64,000 nucleotides of DNA, from the NCBI RefSeq assembly GCF_006171285.1, contig NZ_CP040889.1, forward strand, positions 2,480,001 to 2,544,000, written 5' to 3'. The notes beneath the pieces were generated by a model. It was not told the DNA's origin, searched no databases, and saw only the letters and a program-made list of their open reading frames with translations. Numbering within the stretch: the first letter of the stretch is position 1; the number at the start of each line of letters is the position of its first letter. Below, in pieces: positions 54,347 through 63,813 of this stretch. Position numbers and translations under genes: made by a program. The stretch comes from Leclercia adecarboxylata (GTDB lineage Bacteria > Pseudomonadota > Gammaproteobacteria > Enterobacterales > Enterobacteriaceae).

Positions 54347-55372
54347 GTGATGCCACGTTCACTTTCTCAAACCGGCGAGCCGAAGCGCCGCTTCAGCTGG
54401 CCCACCGGCACGCCGCAAATCATTGCCCTGGTGCTGGTATTGCTGGTGGATAGCCTCGTTTCGCCGCATTTTTATCAGATTATCCTCCAGGATGGCCGCC
54501 TGTTCGGCAGTCCGATTGATATCTTAAACCGCGCCGCGCCGGTGGCCCTGCTGGCGATCGGCATGACGCTGGTGATTGCCACCGGCGGTATCGACCTGTC
54601 GGTGGGGGCGGTGATGGCCATTGCGGGCGCGACGGCGGCGTCGATGACCGTGGCTGGACACAGCCTGCCGGTGGTGCTGCTGGTAACCCTCGGCACCGGG
54701 GTGCTGGCGGGACTATGGAACGGCATCCTGGTGGCGCTCCTCAAGATACAGCCCTTCGTTGCGACCCTGATTTTAATGGTCGCCGGACGCGGGGTGGCGC
54801 AGCTGATCACCTCCGGGCAGATCGTCACCTTTAACGCCCCTAATCTGGCGTGGATCGGCAGCGGTTCGCTGCTGTTCTTCCCGACGCCGGTGATTATCGT
54901 GGTGGTCACGCTGATCGCCTTCTGGCTCTTTACCCGCAAAACCGCCCTCGGGATGTTTATCGAAGCGGTAGGGATCAACATACGCGCCGCGAAAAACGCC
55001 GGGGTCAGCACCCGCCTGATGGTGATGCTGACCTACGTCTTAAGCGGGGTGTGCGCCGCCATTGCCGGGGTGATTGTCGCGGCCGATATTCGCGGGGCGG
55101 ATGCCAATAACGCCGGTCTGTGGCTGGAGCTGGACGCGATCCTCGCGGTGGTGATTGGCGGCGGCTCGCTGATGGGCGGGCGCTTCAACCTGCTGCTGTC
55201 GGTGGTGGGGGCGCTGATTATCCAGGGGATGAACACCGGTATTCTGCTGTCTGGCTTCCCGCCGGAACTCAACCAGGTGGTGAAAGCGGTGGTGGTGCTC
55301 TGCGTGCTCATCGTGCAGTCGCCGCGCTTTATCAGTCTCATTAAGGGGATGCGTGGTCATGATAAAACGTAA
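54347..55372 (+). CDS. ytfT: Galactofuranose ABC transporter permease YtfT
   Basis: 341 residues from GTG 54347, directly followed by ATG, so either may be used. About eight to ten hydrophobic helices; the conserved loop is VAADIRGADANNAGLWLELD split by the membrane helix, with AVVIGGGSLMGGR. RbsC-type permease that pairs with YjfF. Overlaps yjfF by 14 bases. Confidence 0.96.
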   Translation: MMPRSLSQTGEPKRRFSWPTGTPQIIALVLVLLVDSLVSPHFYQIILQDGRLFGSPIDILNRAAPVALLAIGMTLVIATGGIDLSVGAVMAIAGATAASMTVAGHSLPVVLLVTLGTGVLAGLWNGILVALLKIQPFVATLILMVAGRGVAQLITSGQIVTFNAPNLAWIGSGSLLFFPTPVIIVVVTLIAFWLFTRKTALGMFIEAVGINIRAAKNAGVSTRLMVMLTYVLSGVCAAIAGVIVAADIRGADANNAGLWLELDAILAVVIGGGSLMGGRFNLLLSVVGALIIQGMNTGILLSGFPPELNQVVKAVVVLCVLIVQSPRFISLIKGMRGHDKT

Positions 55373-56360
55373 TTTACCGCTCATGATAACCCTGGGCGTG
55401 TTTGTGCTGGGGTATCTCTACTGTCTGACGCAGTTCCCCGGCTTTGCCTCAACGCGGGTGATCTGCAATATCCTGACCGATAACGCCTTTCTGGGGATCA
55501 TCGCCGTCGGCATGACCTTCGTGATCCTCTCCGGCGGGATCGACCTCTCCGTCGGGTCGGTCATCGCCTTTACCGGCGTCTTTCTGGCAAAAGCGATTGG
55601 CTACTGGGGGATCTCCCCGCTGCTGGCCTTCCCGCTGGTGCTGGCGATGGGCTGCGCCTTTGGCGCCTTTATGGGGCTGCTGATCGACGCCCTGAAAATT
55701 CCGGCATTCATTATCACCCTCGCCGGGATGTTCTTCCTGCGCGGCGTCAGCTATCTGGTGTCGGAGGAGTCGATCCCGATTAACCATCCGGTATACGACA
55801 CCCTCTCCAGCCTGGCGTGGAAAATCCCCGGCGGCGGCCGTCTGAGTATTCTCGGTCTGGTGATGCTGGGCGTGGTGGTGATCGGTATTTTCCTCGCTCA
55901 CCGCACCCGTTTCGGCAACGAAGTGTATGCCATAGGCGGCAGCGCCACCTCGGCTAATCTGATGGGGATCTCCACCCGCAGCACCACCATCCGGATCTAC
56001 ATGCTCTCTACCGGGCTGGCGACGCTGGCGGGGATTGTCTTCTCTATCTATACCCAGGCGGGCTACGCCCTGGCAGGGGTTGGCGTGGAGCTGGACGCGA
56101 TTGCCTCGGTGGTGATTGGCGGCACGCTGCTCAGCGGCGGGGTCGGCACGGTGCTGGGCACGCTGTTCGGGGTGGCGATCCAGGGGCTGATCCAGACCTA
56201 TATCAACTTCGACGGCACGCTCAGCTCGTGGTGGACCAAGATTGCGATTGGCATTCTGCTGTTCATCTTTATCGCCCTGCAGCGCGGCCTGACCGTACTC
56301 TGGGAGAACCGCCAGAGCTCGCCTGTCACCCGGGTGAGCATCACCACCAGTAAGGGATAA
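55359..56360 (+). CDS. yjfF: Galactofuranose ABC transporter permease YjfF
   Basis: 333 residues from ATG 55359 (MIKRNLPLMITLGVF). Second RbsC-type permease subunit; LSGGIDLSVGSVIAFTGV and SVVIGGTLLSGGVGTVLG are the typical motifs. Nearly identical to E. coli YjfF. It ends the ytfQRT-yjfF operon; a chemoreceptor gene begins 93 bases later on the same strand. Confidence 0.97.
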   Translation: MIKRNLPLMITLGVFVLGYLYCLTQFPGFASTRVICNILTDNAFLGIIAVGMTFVILSGGIDLSVGSVIAFTGVFLAKAIGYWGISPLLAFPLVLAMGCAFGAFMGLLIDALKIPAFIITLAGMFFLRGVSYLVSEESIPINHPVYDTLSSLAWKIPGGGRLSILGLVMLGVVVIGIFLAHRTRFGNEVYAIGGSATSANLMGISTRSTTIRIYMLSTGLATLAGIVFSIYTQAGYALAGVGVELDAIASVVIGGTLLSGGVGTVLGTLFGVAIQGLIQTYINFDGTLSSWWTKIAIGILLFIFIALQRGLTVLWENRQSSPVTRVSITTSKG

Positions 56361-56453
56361 CTCCCTGAATTTGCGTAAAGTCTAAATCTTTTCCGGTAGC
56401 GGCCGATAACCCTTAATTCTGTCCAGATTTATCTCGCTACCGGAAATTACATC

Positions 56454-58022
56454 ATGCTTAAAACGCTATCGATTCGTACCGGCTTGCTTTCATTACTGGC
56501 CGTCATGACCCTCCTGCTGCTGCTCGTCAGCGGTATTGGCATTTATGCCCTCACGCAGAGTTCCTCCTCCCTGCAGCGCATTAATCACCTTCAGGGTGAA
56601 CAGCTGGTGCAGCTCAATTCGGGCTACACCCTGATTTTGCGCGCGCGCAACGAGGCGGGGCAGGCCGTCCGCATGATGGAGGTGGGCCTGCTGGATGACG
56701 CCGCCAAATCGGTGAAGAACATCAATGACGAAATCAAACAGGCGCAAGCCACGCTGAAAAGCGTGATCGATGGCGGCGTGAACGATCCCGAAGGGGAGCA
56801 GCTGCTGAAGAAGGTGGCGGAGAGCCTGGCGGCATACAACGCCCAGGGGATTGTGCCGATGCAGAACGCCCTGAATGCGCAGAATGCGGATGACTATTAC
56901 GATCTGCTGGAGAACCGTCTGGTGCCGGTAGCGCGTCAGTTTGACAACGACATGCAGGCCTTCCAGATCTGGAGCGACGCCCGGGGCAAAGCCGAAGTCG
57001 CCGCGGTGCAGGCGAGTAAAGACCGGGTGATGATGCTGATTATCGTCGCCGCGCTGCTGACCGCCGGCATTATCGTGCTGGCCTGGCTGGCGCTGCGCCA
57101 TATGTTGCTCAAGCCACTCTCCACCTCTATCGCCCAGCTTGAACACGTGGCCGCCGGGGATCTGACCCACGCCCTGACCCGCCCCGCCAGCCAGGAGTTT
57201 AATCGTCTGAATGCCGCCATCGAGGAGATGCGCCAGTCGCTGATGGGCTCGGTGCTGCGGGTGCGCGACGCCAGCTCGCAAATCGACACCGGCAGCCGGG
57301 AGCTGACCGCAGGCAACATGCACCTTGCCCAGCGGACCGAATCCACCGCCACTTCCCTTGAGCAGACTGCCGCCAGCATGGAAGAGCTCACCGCCACGGT
57401 GAAACAGAACGCCCACAACGCCGAGCAGGCGCATCAGGTGGCGAAGACGATGTCCGATACTGCCGACCGCGGCAGCGAAATGGTGTGCTACGTGATTGAG
57501 AAGATGCGCGACATCTCCGGCAGCGCCGACCGCATCGCCGACATTCTCAGCGTCATTGACGGCATTGCCTTCCAGACCAATATTCTGGCGCTGAACGCCT
57601 CGGTCGAGGCCGCCCGCGCGGGTGAGCAGGGGCGCGGTTTTGCGGTCGTCGCCGGGGAAGTACGTATCCTCGCCAGCCGCAGCGCCGATGCGGCAAAAGA
57701 GATCCGCACCCTGATTAGCGATTCACAGGCACACGTCAGCGAAGGCAGCGAGCTGGCCCAGCAGGCGGGTGAAACGATGGACGAGATCGCGACCGAGGTG
57801 ATGCGCATGACCCGCCTGATGCGTGAGATCGCCAACGCGTCGCACGAGCAGAGTCGCGGTATTGAGCAGGTGAATATCGCGGTCAATCAGATGGATGAAA
57901 CCGCGCAGCAAAACGCGGCGCTGGTCCAGCAATCCTCCGCCGCGACGCGCTCGCTGGAAGAACAATCCCGCGAGCTCATCGAGGCGATGTCATCGTTTAA
58001 GCTGTCGTTACAGCAGGCGTAG
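56454..58022 (+). CDS. Methyl-accepting chemotaxis protein downstream of the galactofuranose importer
   Basis: 522 residues. Membrane spans near 8-30 and 192-213 flank a four-helix periplasmic domain. Arg63, Arg65 and Arg73 are present but their spacing differs from the Tar/Tsr amino-acid pocket, so another ligand is likely. HAMP and the tip [19 protein letters not shown] follow; note Ser in place of the usual Ala. There is no NWETF tail (ends SLQQA). Its position could mean sensing of galactofuranose or of ligand-bound YtfQ, but this is a guess. The end overlaps an opposite-strand gene by 26 bases. Confidence 0.91.
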   Translation: MLKTLSIRTGLLSLLAVMTLLLLLVSGIGIYALTQSSSSLQRINHLQGEQLVQLNSGYTLILRARNEAGQAVRMMEVGLLDDAAKSVKNINDEIKQAQATLKSVIDGGVNDPEGEQLLKKVAESLAAYNAQGIVPMQNALNAQNADDYYDLLENRLVPVARQFDNDMQAFQIWSDARGKAEVAAVQASKDRVMMLIIVAALLTAGIIVLAWLALRHMLLKPLSTSIAQLEHVAAGDLTHALTRPASQEFNRLNAAIEEMRQSLMGSVLRVRDASSQIDTGSRELTAGNMHLAQRTESTATSLEQTAASMEELTATVKQNAHNAEQAHQVAKTMSDTADRGSEMVCYVIEKMRDISGSADRIADILSVIDGIAFQTNILALNASVEAARAGEQGRGFAVVAGEVRILASRSADAAKEIRTLISDSQAHVSEGSELAQQAGETMDEIATEVMRMTRLMREIANASHEQSRGIEQVNIAVNQMDETAQQNAALVQQSSAATRSLEEQSRELIEAMSSFKLSLQQA

Positions 58023-58350
58023 CCTTATCACGTTCCGGCGCCGCTGGCGTCGGGACGCTCTCCGCGTTCTCCGGGGTGCTGGCGATATGATCGTGAATTG
58101 AAGCCAGCAGCTTTTCCATCTCGGCGGTCAGCTTCAGCGCGTGTGGCGTTGGCTCCAGGAACAGCCCCTTGCGGGTAAACAGCGGCTCATTAAACAGCAT
58201 ACCAAAGCGTTTCAGCGCCAGGCTCACGGCGGGCCTGGACATATCTAGACGTAAAGAGGCTTTGGCCATGCTCCCGCATCTGACGACTTCAATAAATACC
58301 GGAATAAGATTGAGATCGATTCCAGTGGATGAGCGAGAGTAGTTTTTCAT
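57997..58350 (-). CDS. Short LysR-type protein, DNA-binding domain only
   Basis: 117 residues against about 300 for the LysR family. Residues about 11-70 form the winged helix-turn-helix (DLNLIPVFIEVVRCGSMAKAS, SRPAVSLALKRF, LFTRKGLFLEPT). A linker helix follows, then a Pro/Ala/Glu-rich tail (STPENAESVPTPAAPERDK) in place of the effector-binding domain. The 3' end overlaps the receptor gene tail to tail. It may be a functional stand-alone regulator or the remnant of a truncated gene. The ribosome site is weak. No target can be named. Confidence 0.75.
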   Translation of the reverse strand: MKNYSRSSTGIDLNLIPVFIEVVRCGSMAKASLRLDMSRPAVSLALKRFGMLFNEPLFTRKGLFLEPTPHALKLTAEMEKLLASIHDHIASTPENAESVPTPAAPERDKATPAVTTA

Positions 58351-58465
58351 TTCTGCTGATTCCCGTTGAACACTATTTGAACGCCGTAATGATGACGGAT
58401 AGCGCCGGAGGGTTACAGCAGCATTTTTATATAGTGTTATACCGACACAGGTATAAATCTTTGGA

Positions 58466-58494
58466 AAAACAAAAGGGCCTGGCGGCCCTTTTGG
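58466..58494 (-). terminator. Terminator of fbp
   Basis: Stem AAAAGGGCC / GGCCCTTTT with loop TGGC; the minus strand continues TGTTTTTCC. It lies just after the fbp stop. Confidence 0.9.
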
Positions 58495-58500
58495 TCAAAC

Positions 58501-59499
58501 TCAGGCGTCCGGGTATTCGCGGATCAAACGTTCGACGTCTTCAACCATATGATCGTTGCCGACGAAGAACGAGCGGCGCTGGTGCAGGCTTTCAGGAATG
58601 ATATCCATAATCCGCTCTTTGCCGTCGCTGGCTTTACCACCCGCCTGCTCGGCGAGGAAGGCCATCGGGTTGCACTCGTACAGCAGGCGCAGCTTGCCTT
58701 CCGGGTGGCTGGCGGTGCTTGGGTAGAGGTAGATACCGCCCTTCAGCAGGTTGCGGTGGAAATCCGCCACCAGGGAGCCGATATAGCGCGAGGTATAAGG
58801 GCGCTGGGTGGCTTTATCCTCTTCCTGGCAGAATTTAATGTACTTCTTCACGCCCGACGGGAATTTAATGTAGTTCCCTTCGTTGATGGAGTAAGTGCTG
58901 CCTTTCTGCGGATAGCGCATGCGCTCCTGACACAGGCAGAACACGCCCAGCGACGGATCGTAGGTGAAGGCATGTACGCCGCAGCCGGTGGTGTAGACCA
59001 GCATGGTGGAGGAGCCGTAAACCACATAGCCCGCAGCAACCTGCTTGTTGCCCGGCTGCAGGAAATCTTCTTCGGTTACCGGCGTGCCGACAGGGGTAAC
59101 GCGACGGTAAATGGAGAAGATCGTGCCGACAGAGACGTTAACGTCGATGTTGGAGGAGCCATCCAGCGGATCCATCAGTACGACATACTTCGCGTGTTCA
59201 CACCCTTCAAAGACGACGATTTCATCTTCTTCTTCCGAGGCGATCCCCGCAACGATGTCGCGTGCGCGCAGTGCAGCTTTCAGTTTTTCGTTCGCGAACA
59301 GATCGAGTTTCTGTTGAACTTCGCCCTGCACGTTCTCAGCACCGCTGGCACCCAGGATATCGACCAGACCGGCCTTGTTGATATCGCGATGGATGATCTT
59401 GGCGCCCAGCTTTATTGCCGACAACAAAGCAGTGAGCTCACCGGTAGCATGCGAGAACTCGTGCTGCTTTTCGACAATAAATTCACCTAACGTTTTCAT
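58501..59499 (-). CDS. fbp: Fructose-1,6-bisphosphatase class 1
   Basis: 332 residues, as in E. coli. Key enzyme of gluconeogenesis, inhibited by AMP. Metal-binding and catalytic motifs are ASEEEDEIV and [35 protein letters not shown] ends the protein in two segments. Divergent from mpl with 179 bases between. Confidence 0.98.
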   Translation of the reverse strand: MKTLGEFIVEKQHEFSHATGELTALLSAIKLGAKIIHRDINKAGLVDILGASGAENVQGEVQQKLDLFANEKLKAALRARDIVAGIASEEEDEIVVFEGCEHAKYVVLMDPLDGSSNIDVNVSVGTIFSIYRRVTPVGTPVTEEDFLQPGNKQVAAGYVVYGSSTMLVYTTGCGVHAFTYDPSLGVFCLCQERMRYPQKGSTYSINEGNYIKFPSGVKKYIKFCQEEDKATQRPYTSRYIGSLVADFHRNLLKGGIYLYPSTASHPEGKLRLLYECNPMAFLAEQAGGKASDGKERIMDIIPESLHQRRSFFVGNDHMVEDVERLIREYPDA

Positions 59500-59678
59500 A
59501 ACACTTTCCCTGCATTGGATGTTGAGTAAAGTTGTTGATGCCCAACAATCTTAACAAACTTTCAAATAGTGTCGCAGAGGTGAATCGCGCCAGCTTGCTA
59601 CAGATTTTCCTGAAATGCGTTTCTCTGCTGCTGACATATGCGTAAAATGTGCGCCACATTGAAGAAGGATAGTGACGT

Positions 59679-61052
59679 ATGCGCATTCATATATTGGGGA
59701 TTTGTGGCACTTTCATGGGCGGCCTGGCTATGCTGGCGCGCGCTCTTGGCCATGAGGTGACAGGTTCGGACGCCAATGTGTATCCGCCGATGAGCACGCT
59801 GCTGGAAAACCAGGGCATCGATTTGATTCAGGGTTACGACGCCAGCCAGCTGGAGCCGCAGCCGGATCTGGTGATCATCGGTAACGCCATGACCCGTGGT
59901 AATCCCTGCGTAGAAGCCGTGCTGGAAAGGAATATTCCCTACATGTCAGGCCCGCAGTGGCTGCATGATTTTGTCCTGCGCGATCGCTGGGTTGTTGCTG
60001 TTGCGGGGACGCACGGTAAAACCACCACCGCCGGAATGGCGACCTGGATCCTCGAAGCCTGTGGCTACAAGCCGGGCTTTGTGATCGGCGGCGTACCGGG
60101 TAATTTCGACGTCTCTGCCCGCCTGGGCGAGAGCCCGTTCTTTGTCATTGAAGCAGACGAATACGACTGCGCGTTCTTTGATAAACGCTCCAAATTTGTC
60201 CACTACTGCCCGCGCACGCTGATCCTCAACAACCTTGAGTTCGATCACGCGGACATTTTCGACGACCTGAAAGCGATCCAGAAACAGTTCCACCACCTGG
60301 TGCGCATCGTGCCGGGACAGGGGCGGATCATCCTGCCGGAAAACGACATCAACCTGAAGCAGACCATGGCGATGGGTTGCTGGAGCGAGCAGGAACTGGT
60401 GGGCGAGCAGGGCCACTGGCAGGCGAAAAAGATGACCAACGATGCCTCTCAGTGGGAAGTGCTGCTGGAAGGCGAAAAGGTCGGGGAAGTGAACTGGGCG
60501 CTGGTGGGCGAACACAACATGCATAACGGCCTGATGGCGATTGCCGCTGCCCGTCATGTGGGCGTGCTGCCTGCCGATGCGGCCAATGCGCTGGGCTCCT
60601 TTATCAACGCCCGTCGCCGTCTTGAGCTGCGCGGCGAAGCTCATGGCGTCACGGTGTATGACGATTTTGCCCATCACCCGACCGCGATCCTGGCGACCCT
60701 GGCTGCCCTGCGCGGCAAAGTGGGCGGCACGGCACGCATCCTGGCCGTACTGGAACCGCGCTCAAACACCATGAAAATGGGCGTCTGCAAAGACGATCTG
60801 GCGCCTTCTCTGGGCCGTGCGGATGAGGTCTTCCTCCTGCAGCCGCAGCACATTCCGTGGCAGGTGGCGGAAGTGGCGGAAGCCTGCGTCCAGCCAGCGC
60901 ACTGGAGCGCCGATGTGGATACCTTAGCGGAGATGGTGGTGAAGACCGCGCAGCCGGGCGATCACATTCTGGTGATGAGCAACGGCGGGTTTGGTGGGAT
61001 CCATCAGAAGCTGCTGGACGGTCTGGCGAAGAAAGCACAGGCCGCAGAATAA
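59679..61052 (+). CDS. mpl: UDP-MurNAc:L-Ala-D-Glu-mDAP ligase Mpl
   Basis: 457 residues. Attaches recycled murein tripeptide to UDP-MurNAc in peptidoglycan recycling. Mur-ligase ATP-binding loop GTHGKTTT at residues 110-117, EADEYDCAFFDKRSKF, NNLEFDHADIF and the C-terminal YDDFAHHPTAI all conserved. A facing pair of hairpin repeats follows. Confidence 0.98.
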   Translation: MRIHILGICGTFMGGLAMLARALGHEVTGSDANVYPPMSTLLENQGIDLIQGYDASQLEPQPDLVIIGNAMTRGNPCVEAVLERNIPYMSGPQWLHDFVLRDRWVVAVAGTHGKTTTAGMATWILEACGYKPGFVIGGVPGNFDVSARLGESPFFVIEADEYDCAFFDKRSKFVHYCPRTLILNNLEFDHADIFDDLKAIQKQFHHLVRIVPGQGRIILPENDINLKQTMAMGCWSEQELVGEQGHWQAKKMTNDASQWEVLLEGEKVGEVNWALVGEHNMHNGLMAIAAARHVGVLPADAANALGSFINARRRLELRGEAHGVTVYDDFAHHPTAILATLAALRGKVGGTARILAVLEPRSNTMKMGVCKDDLAPSLGRADEVFLLQPQHIPWQVAEVAEACVQPAHWSADVDTLAEMVVKTAQPGDHILVMSNGGFGGIHQKLLDGLAKKAQAAE

Positions 61053-61133
61053 CCCTCACCCTAACCCTCTCCCTAAAAGGGAGAGGGAACAATTCCTCCC
61101 TCGCCCCTTTGGGGAGAGGGCCGGGGTGAGGGG
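61053..61133. repeat. Facing pair of CCTCTCCC hairpin repeats between mpl and darP
   Basis: Unit 1 (61053-61087) begins CCCTCACCCTAACCCTCTCC and folds on AGGGAGAGGG. Unit 2 (61095-61133) is reversed and ends GGCCGGGGTGAGGGG. The same layout as at 52711-52828. It separates convergent genes and could end both transcripts. Confidence 0.85.
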
Positions 61134-61151
61134 AAACAAACGGCTCGGTTC

Positions 61152-61703
61152 TTAACCTTCCGCTTCCGCCAGTTCGCGCAGATACTGGAAAATCAGACGC
61201 GCAGATTTCGGCGGCTTGTTTCCCTCTTTCTCTTTCTTCGCGTTGCGGATAAGCGTTCGCAGCTGCTGGCGGTCGGCGTCCGGCCACAGGTTCAGCACTT
61301 CTGCCAGGGCATCATCACCATTATCAATAAGGCGATCGCGGATCTGCTCCAGCTTATGGAACAGCGCAACCTGCTGGTTGTGGCGGTTTTTCAGCTTATC
61401 CAGCGCCTGGCGGATCGGATCCACATCGCGCTGACGCAGCAATTTACCAATCAACTGAAGCTGGCGACGGCGGCCCTCTTTCTTGATGCGTTGTGCCAGT
61501 TCGATGGCGGCACGCAGATCGGGATCGAGCGGGATTTTGTCCAGCGCGTTTTTACCCAGCTCTACCATTTCCGCACCAAGCTGTTTTAACTCTTCGGCGT
61601 CGCGTTTAATTTCACTTTTACTGACCCAGATGATCTCATCATCTTCGTCTTCGATGTCATCACCGGGAACGTCGTCGAGCCAGTCTTCGGGCTGCTTAGT
61701 CAT
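61152..61703 (-). CDS. darP: Dual-action ribosomal maturation protein DarP (YjgA)
   Basis: 183 residues, as in E. coli. A 50S-assembly factor that helps maturation of the peptidyl-transferase centre. Acidic N-terminus ([17 protein letters not shown]) and a helical, charged remainder with [19 protein letters not shown] and [20 protein letters not shown] in order. Divergent from tldE. Confidence 0.97.
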   Translation of the reverse strand: MTKQPEDWLDDVPGDDIEDEDDEIIWVSKSEIKRDAEELKQLGAEMVELGKNALDKIPLDPDLRAAIELAQRIKKEGRRRQLQLIGKLLRQRDVDPIRQALDKLKNRHNQQVALFHKLEQIRDRLIDNGDDALAEVLNLWPDADRQQLRTLIRNAKKEKEGNKPPKSARLIFQYLRELAEAEG

Positions 61704-61798
61704 GTCAGGCTCCTTAAAAAAAGAGGCTAATGTTACCAGTTTAGACGCGTACTGAGAAACGGTTCTCTGTTAGACTTCAGCTAACTACACCTTACATT

Positions 61799-63151
61799 AT
61801 GGCATTTACGATGAAAGTGATCTCACAAGTTGCAGCGCAGCGTAAAGCACTGGAAGAGGCCGTCTCCATGGCCCTGGAGCTGGCGTCAGCGAAATCCGAC
61901 GGGGCAGAAGTCGCCGTCAGCAAGACCACCGGCCTGAGCGTCAGCACCCGCTATGGTGAAGTGGAAACCGTTGAATTTAATAGCGATGGCGCGTTAGGGA
62001 TTACTGTTTATCACCAGAACCGTAAAGGCAGCGCCTCCTCGACCGACTTAAGCCCGGACGCTATTGCCCGCACCGTGCAGGCGGCGCTGGATATCGCCAG
62101 CTATACCTCCCCGGACCCTTACGCTGGCGTCGCAGATCGGGAATTGTTGGCTTTCGAGGCCCCGGATCTGGATCTGTTCCACCCGGCGGAAGTGACCCCG
62201 GACGAAGCCATTGAGTTTGCGGCCCGCGCGGAACAGGCCTCCCTTAACGCCGATAAGCGCATCACCAACACCGAAGGCGGCAGCTTTAACAGCCACTACG
62301 GCATCAAAGTCTTCGGCAACAGCCACGGCATGCTGCAGGGCTACAGCTCAACCCGTCACTCGCTCTCCAGCTGCGTGATTGCCGAAGAGAACGGCGACAT
62401 GGAGCGCGACTACGCCTACACCATTGGCCGCGCGATGGGCGATTTGCAGTCGCCTGAGTGGGTTGGGATGGAGTGCGCAAAACGCACATTATCCCGCCTC
62501 GCTCCGCGAAAACTGTCTACCATGAAAGCACCGGTGATCTTCGCCAATGAAGTGGCGACCGGGCTGTTCGGACATCTGGTGGGCGCCATTGCGGGTGGAG
62601 CGGTGTACCGTAAATCTACCTTCCTCCTCGATGCGCTGGGCACGCAGATCCTGCCGGAGTGGCTGACCATTGAAGAGCACCCGCACCTGCTGAAAGGGCT
62701 GGCCTCCACGCCGTTCGACAGCGAAGGCGTGCGCACGGAGCGTCGCGATATCATCAAAGACGGCATCCTGACCCAGTGGCTGCTGACCAGCTATTCCGCG
62801 CGCAAACTGGGTCTTAAGAGCACCGGCCATGCGGGCGGGATCCACAACTGGCGCATTCCGGGCCGTGGCCTGAGCTTTGAGCAGATGCTCAAAGAGATGG
62901 GCACCGGGCTGGTGGTGACCGAGTTGATGGGCCAGGGCGTCAGCGGCGTGACCGGCGACTACTCGCGCGGGGCGTCTGGCTTCTGGGTGGAAAACGGTGA
63001 GATTCAGTATCCGGTGAGCGAAATTACCATCGCCGGTAACTTAAAGGATATGTGGCGCAATATCGTGACCGTGGGCAACGATATCGAGACGCGCAGTAAT
63101 ATTCAGTGCGGATCCGTACTGTTACCGGAGATGAAGATCGCCGGTCAGTAA
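61799..63151 (+). CDS. tldE: Metalloprotease subunit TldE (PmbA)
   Basis: 450 residues from ATG 61799. With TldD it forms the protease that matures microcin B17 and degrades CcdA; TldE itself lacks the zinc-binding HExxxH of TldD, as here. [20 protein letters not shown] and [12 protein letters not shown] are typical. Presence of this gene means half of a peptide-processing protease is encoded 56 kb from the microcin-like gene, probably without connection. Confidence 0.96.
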   Translation: MAFTMKVISQVAAQRKALEEAVSMALELASAKSDGAEVAVSKTTGLSVSTRYGEVETVEFNSDGALGITVYHQNRKGSASSTDLSPDAIARTVQAALDIASYTSPDPYAGVADRELLAFEAPDLDLFHPAEVTPDEAIEFAARAEQASLNADKRITNTEGGSFNSHYGIKVFGNSHGMLQGYSSTRHSLSSCVIAEENGDMERDYAYTIGRAMGDLQSPEWVGMECAKRTLSRLAPRKLSTMKAPVIFANEVATGLFGHLVGAIAGGAVYRKSTFLLDALGTQILPEWLTIEEHPHLLKGLASTPFDSEGVRTERRDIIKDGILTQWLLTSYSARKLGLKSTGHAGGIHNWRIPGRGLSFEQMLKEMGTGLVVTELMGQGVSGVTGDYSRGASGFWVENGEIQYPVSEITIAGNLKDMWRNIVTVGNDIETRSNIQCGSVLLPEMKIAGQ

Positions 63152-63156
63152 CATTC

Positions 63157-63182
63157 AAGCGCACTCCGGTGCGCTTTTTTTT
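63157..63182 (+). terminator. Terminator between tldE and cybC
   Basis: An 8-bp stem AAGCGCAC / GTGCGCTT with loop TCCG, followed by eight T. It lies 5 bases after the tldE stop, so cybC is probably transcribed from a separate promoter or by read-through. Confidence 0.92.
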
Positions 63183-63205
63183 GATAATAAAAAAGGAAGT
63201 GAGCA

Positions 63206-63589
63206 ATGCGTAAAACCCTGTTAGCTATCCTCGCAGCGTCATCGCTGGTAATGAGTACGTCGGTCTTTGCCGACCTGGAAGACAATATGGACACCCTCAG
63301 CGAAAACCTGAAGGTGGTGCAAAAAACCGATAATGCCGGAGAGATGAAAGAGGCGTTAACCAAAATGCGTACCGCGGCGGTGGATGCGCAGAAAGAGACC
63401 CCGCCGAAGCTGGAAGGCAAAGCGGAAGACAGCCCGGAGATGAAAGATTTCCGCCACGGTCTTGAGACGCTGGTGGGCCAGATCGACGGCGCGCTGAAGC
63501 TGGCGAACGAAGGCAAAGTGAAAGAGGCCCAGGCGGCAGCCGACGGGTTTGTCACCACGCGCAATACCTATCACAAAAAATACCGTTAA
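63206..63589 (+). CDS. cybC: Soluble cytochrome b562
   Basis: 127 residues. Signal peptide to about Ala22 ([22 protein letters not shown]), then a four-helix bundle of about 105 residues. Heme ligands are Met28 (DLEDNM) and His123 (RNTYHKKYR), 95 residues apart as in E. coli. A periplasmic electron carrier of unclear partner. Ribosome site AAAAGGAAGTGAGCA. Confidence 0.96.
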   Translation: MRKTLLAILAASSLVMSTSVFADLEDNMDTLSENLKVVQKTDNAGEMKEALTKMRTAAVDAQKETPPKLEGKAEDSPEMKDFRHGLETLVGQIDGALKLANEGKVKEAQAAADGFVTTRNTYHKKYR

Positions 63590-63657
63590 TGGGTGCCTGA
63601 GCCTTACGCCCTGTCCCCGTGTGCGGAGGCGCACTAAACGCCTCCGCCTGTTTGCTC

Positions 63658-63813
63658 CTACGATCCGGAGCGACACTCCATTTGCGCAATCACTTCAAGC
63701 GAACCGTTTCGAAAACGGATCTCGCACAGCGTTTTCCGCGTCACCAGAGTTAAGATGATTATCGTCAAAGAAATAATCATCAAAACCCCGATACTGGGAT
63801 CTCTGCGTTTCAT
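63658..63813 (-). CDS. Hok/Gef-family type I toxin
   Basis: 51 residues, starting at ATG 63813 with the strong site AAGGAGG. A short N-terminus (MKRRDPSIG) leads to one hydrophobic span (VLMIISLTIIILTLV) and the family hallmark TRKTLCEIRFRNGS, then a C-terminus with a second Cys (MECRSGS). Hok proteins depolarise the inner membrane when translated; an antisense RNA normally blocks this. The upstream leader has Hok-like features. E. coli K-12 has hok genes elsewhere; at this place it has nrdG after cybC. Confidence 0.88.
   Translation of the reverse strand: MKRRDPSIGVLMIISLTIIILTLVTRKTLCEIRFRNGSLEVIAQMECRSGS

Noticed and set aside
58549..59490. Open frame of 313 codons on the plus strand
   Set aside because: It lies entirely opposite fbp, a clear gene; high GC at third positions makes the opposite frame open.
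61799..63151. Functional link between TldE and the microcin-like gene
   Set aside because: TldD/E matures microcin B17-type peptides, which differ in kind; the gene is a housekeeping neighbour in all relatives, and TldD is not in the window.
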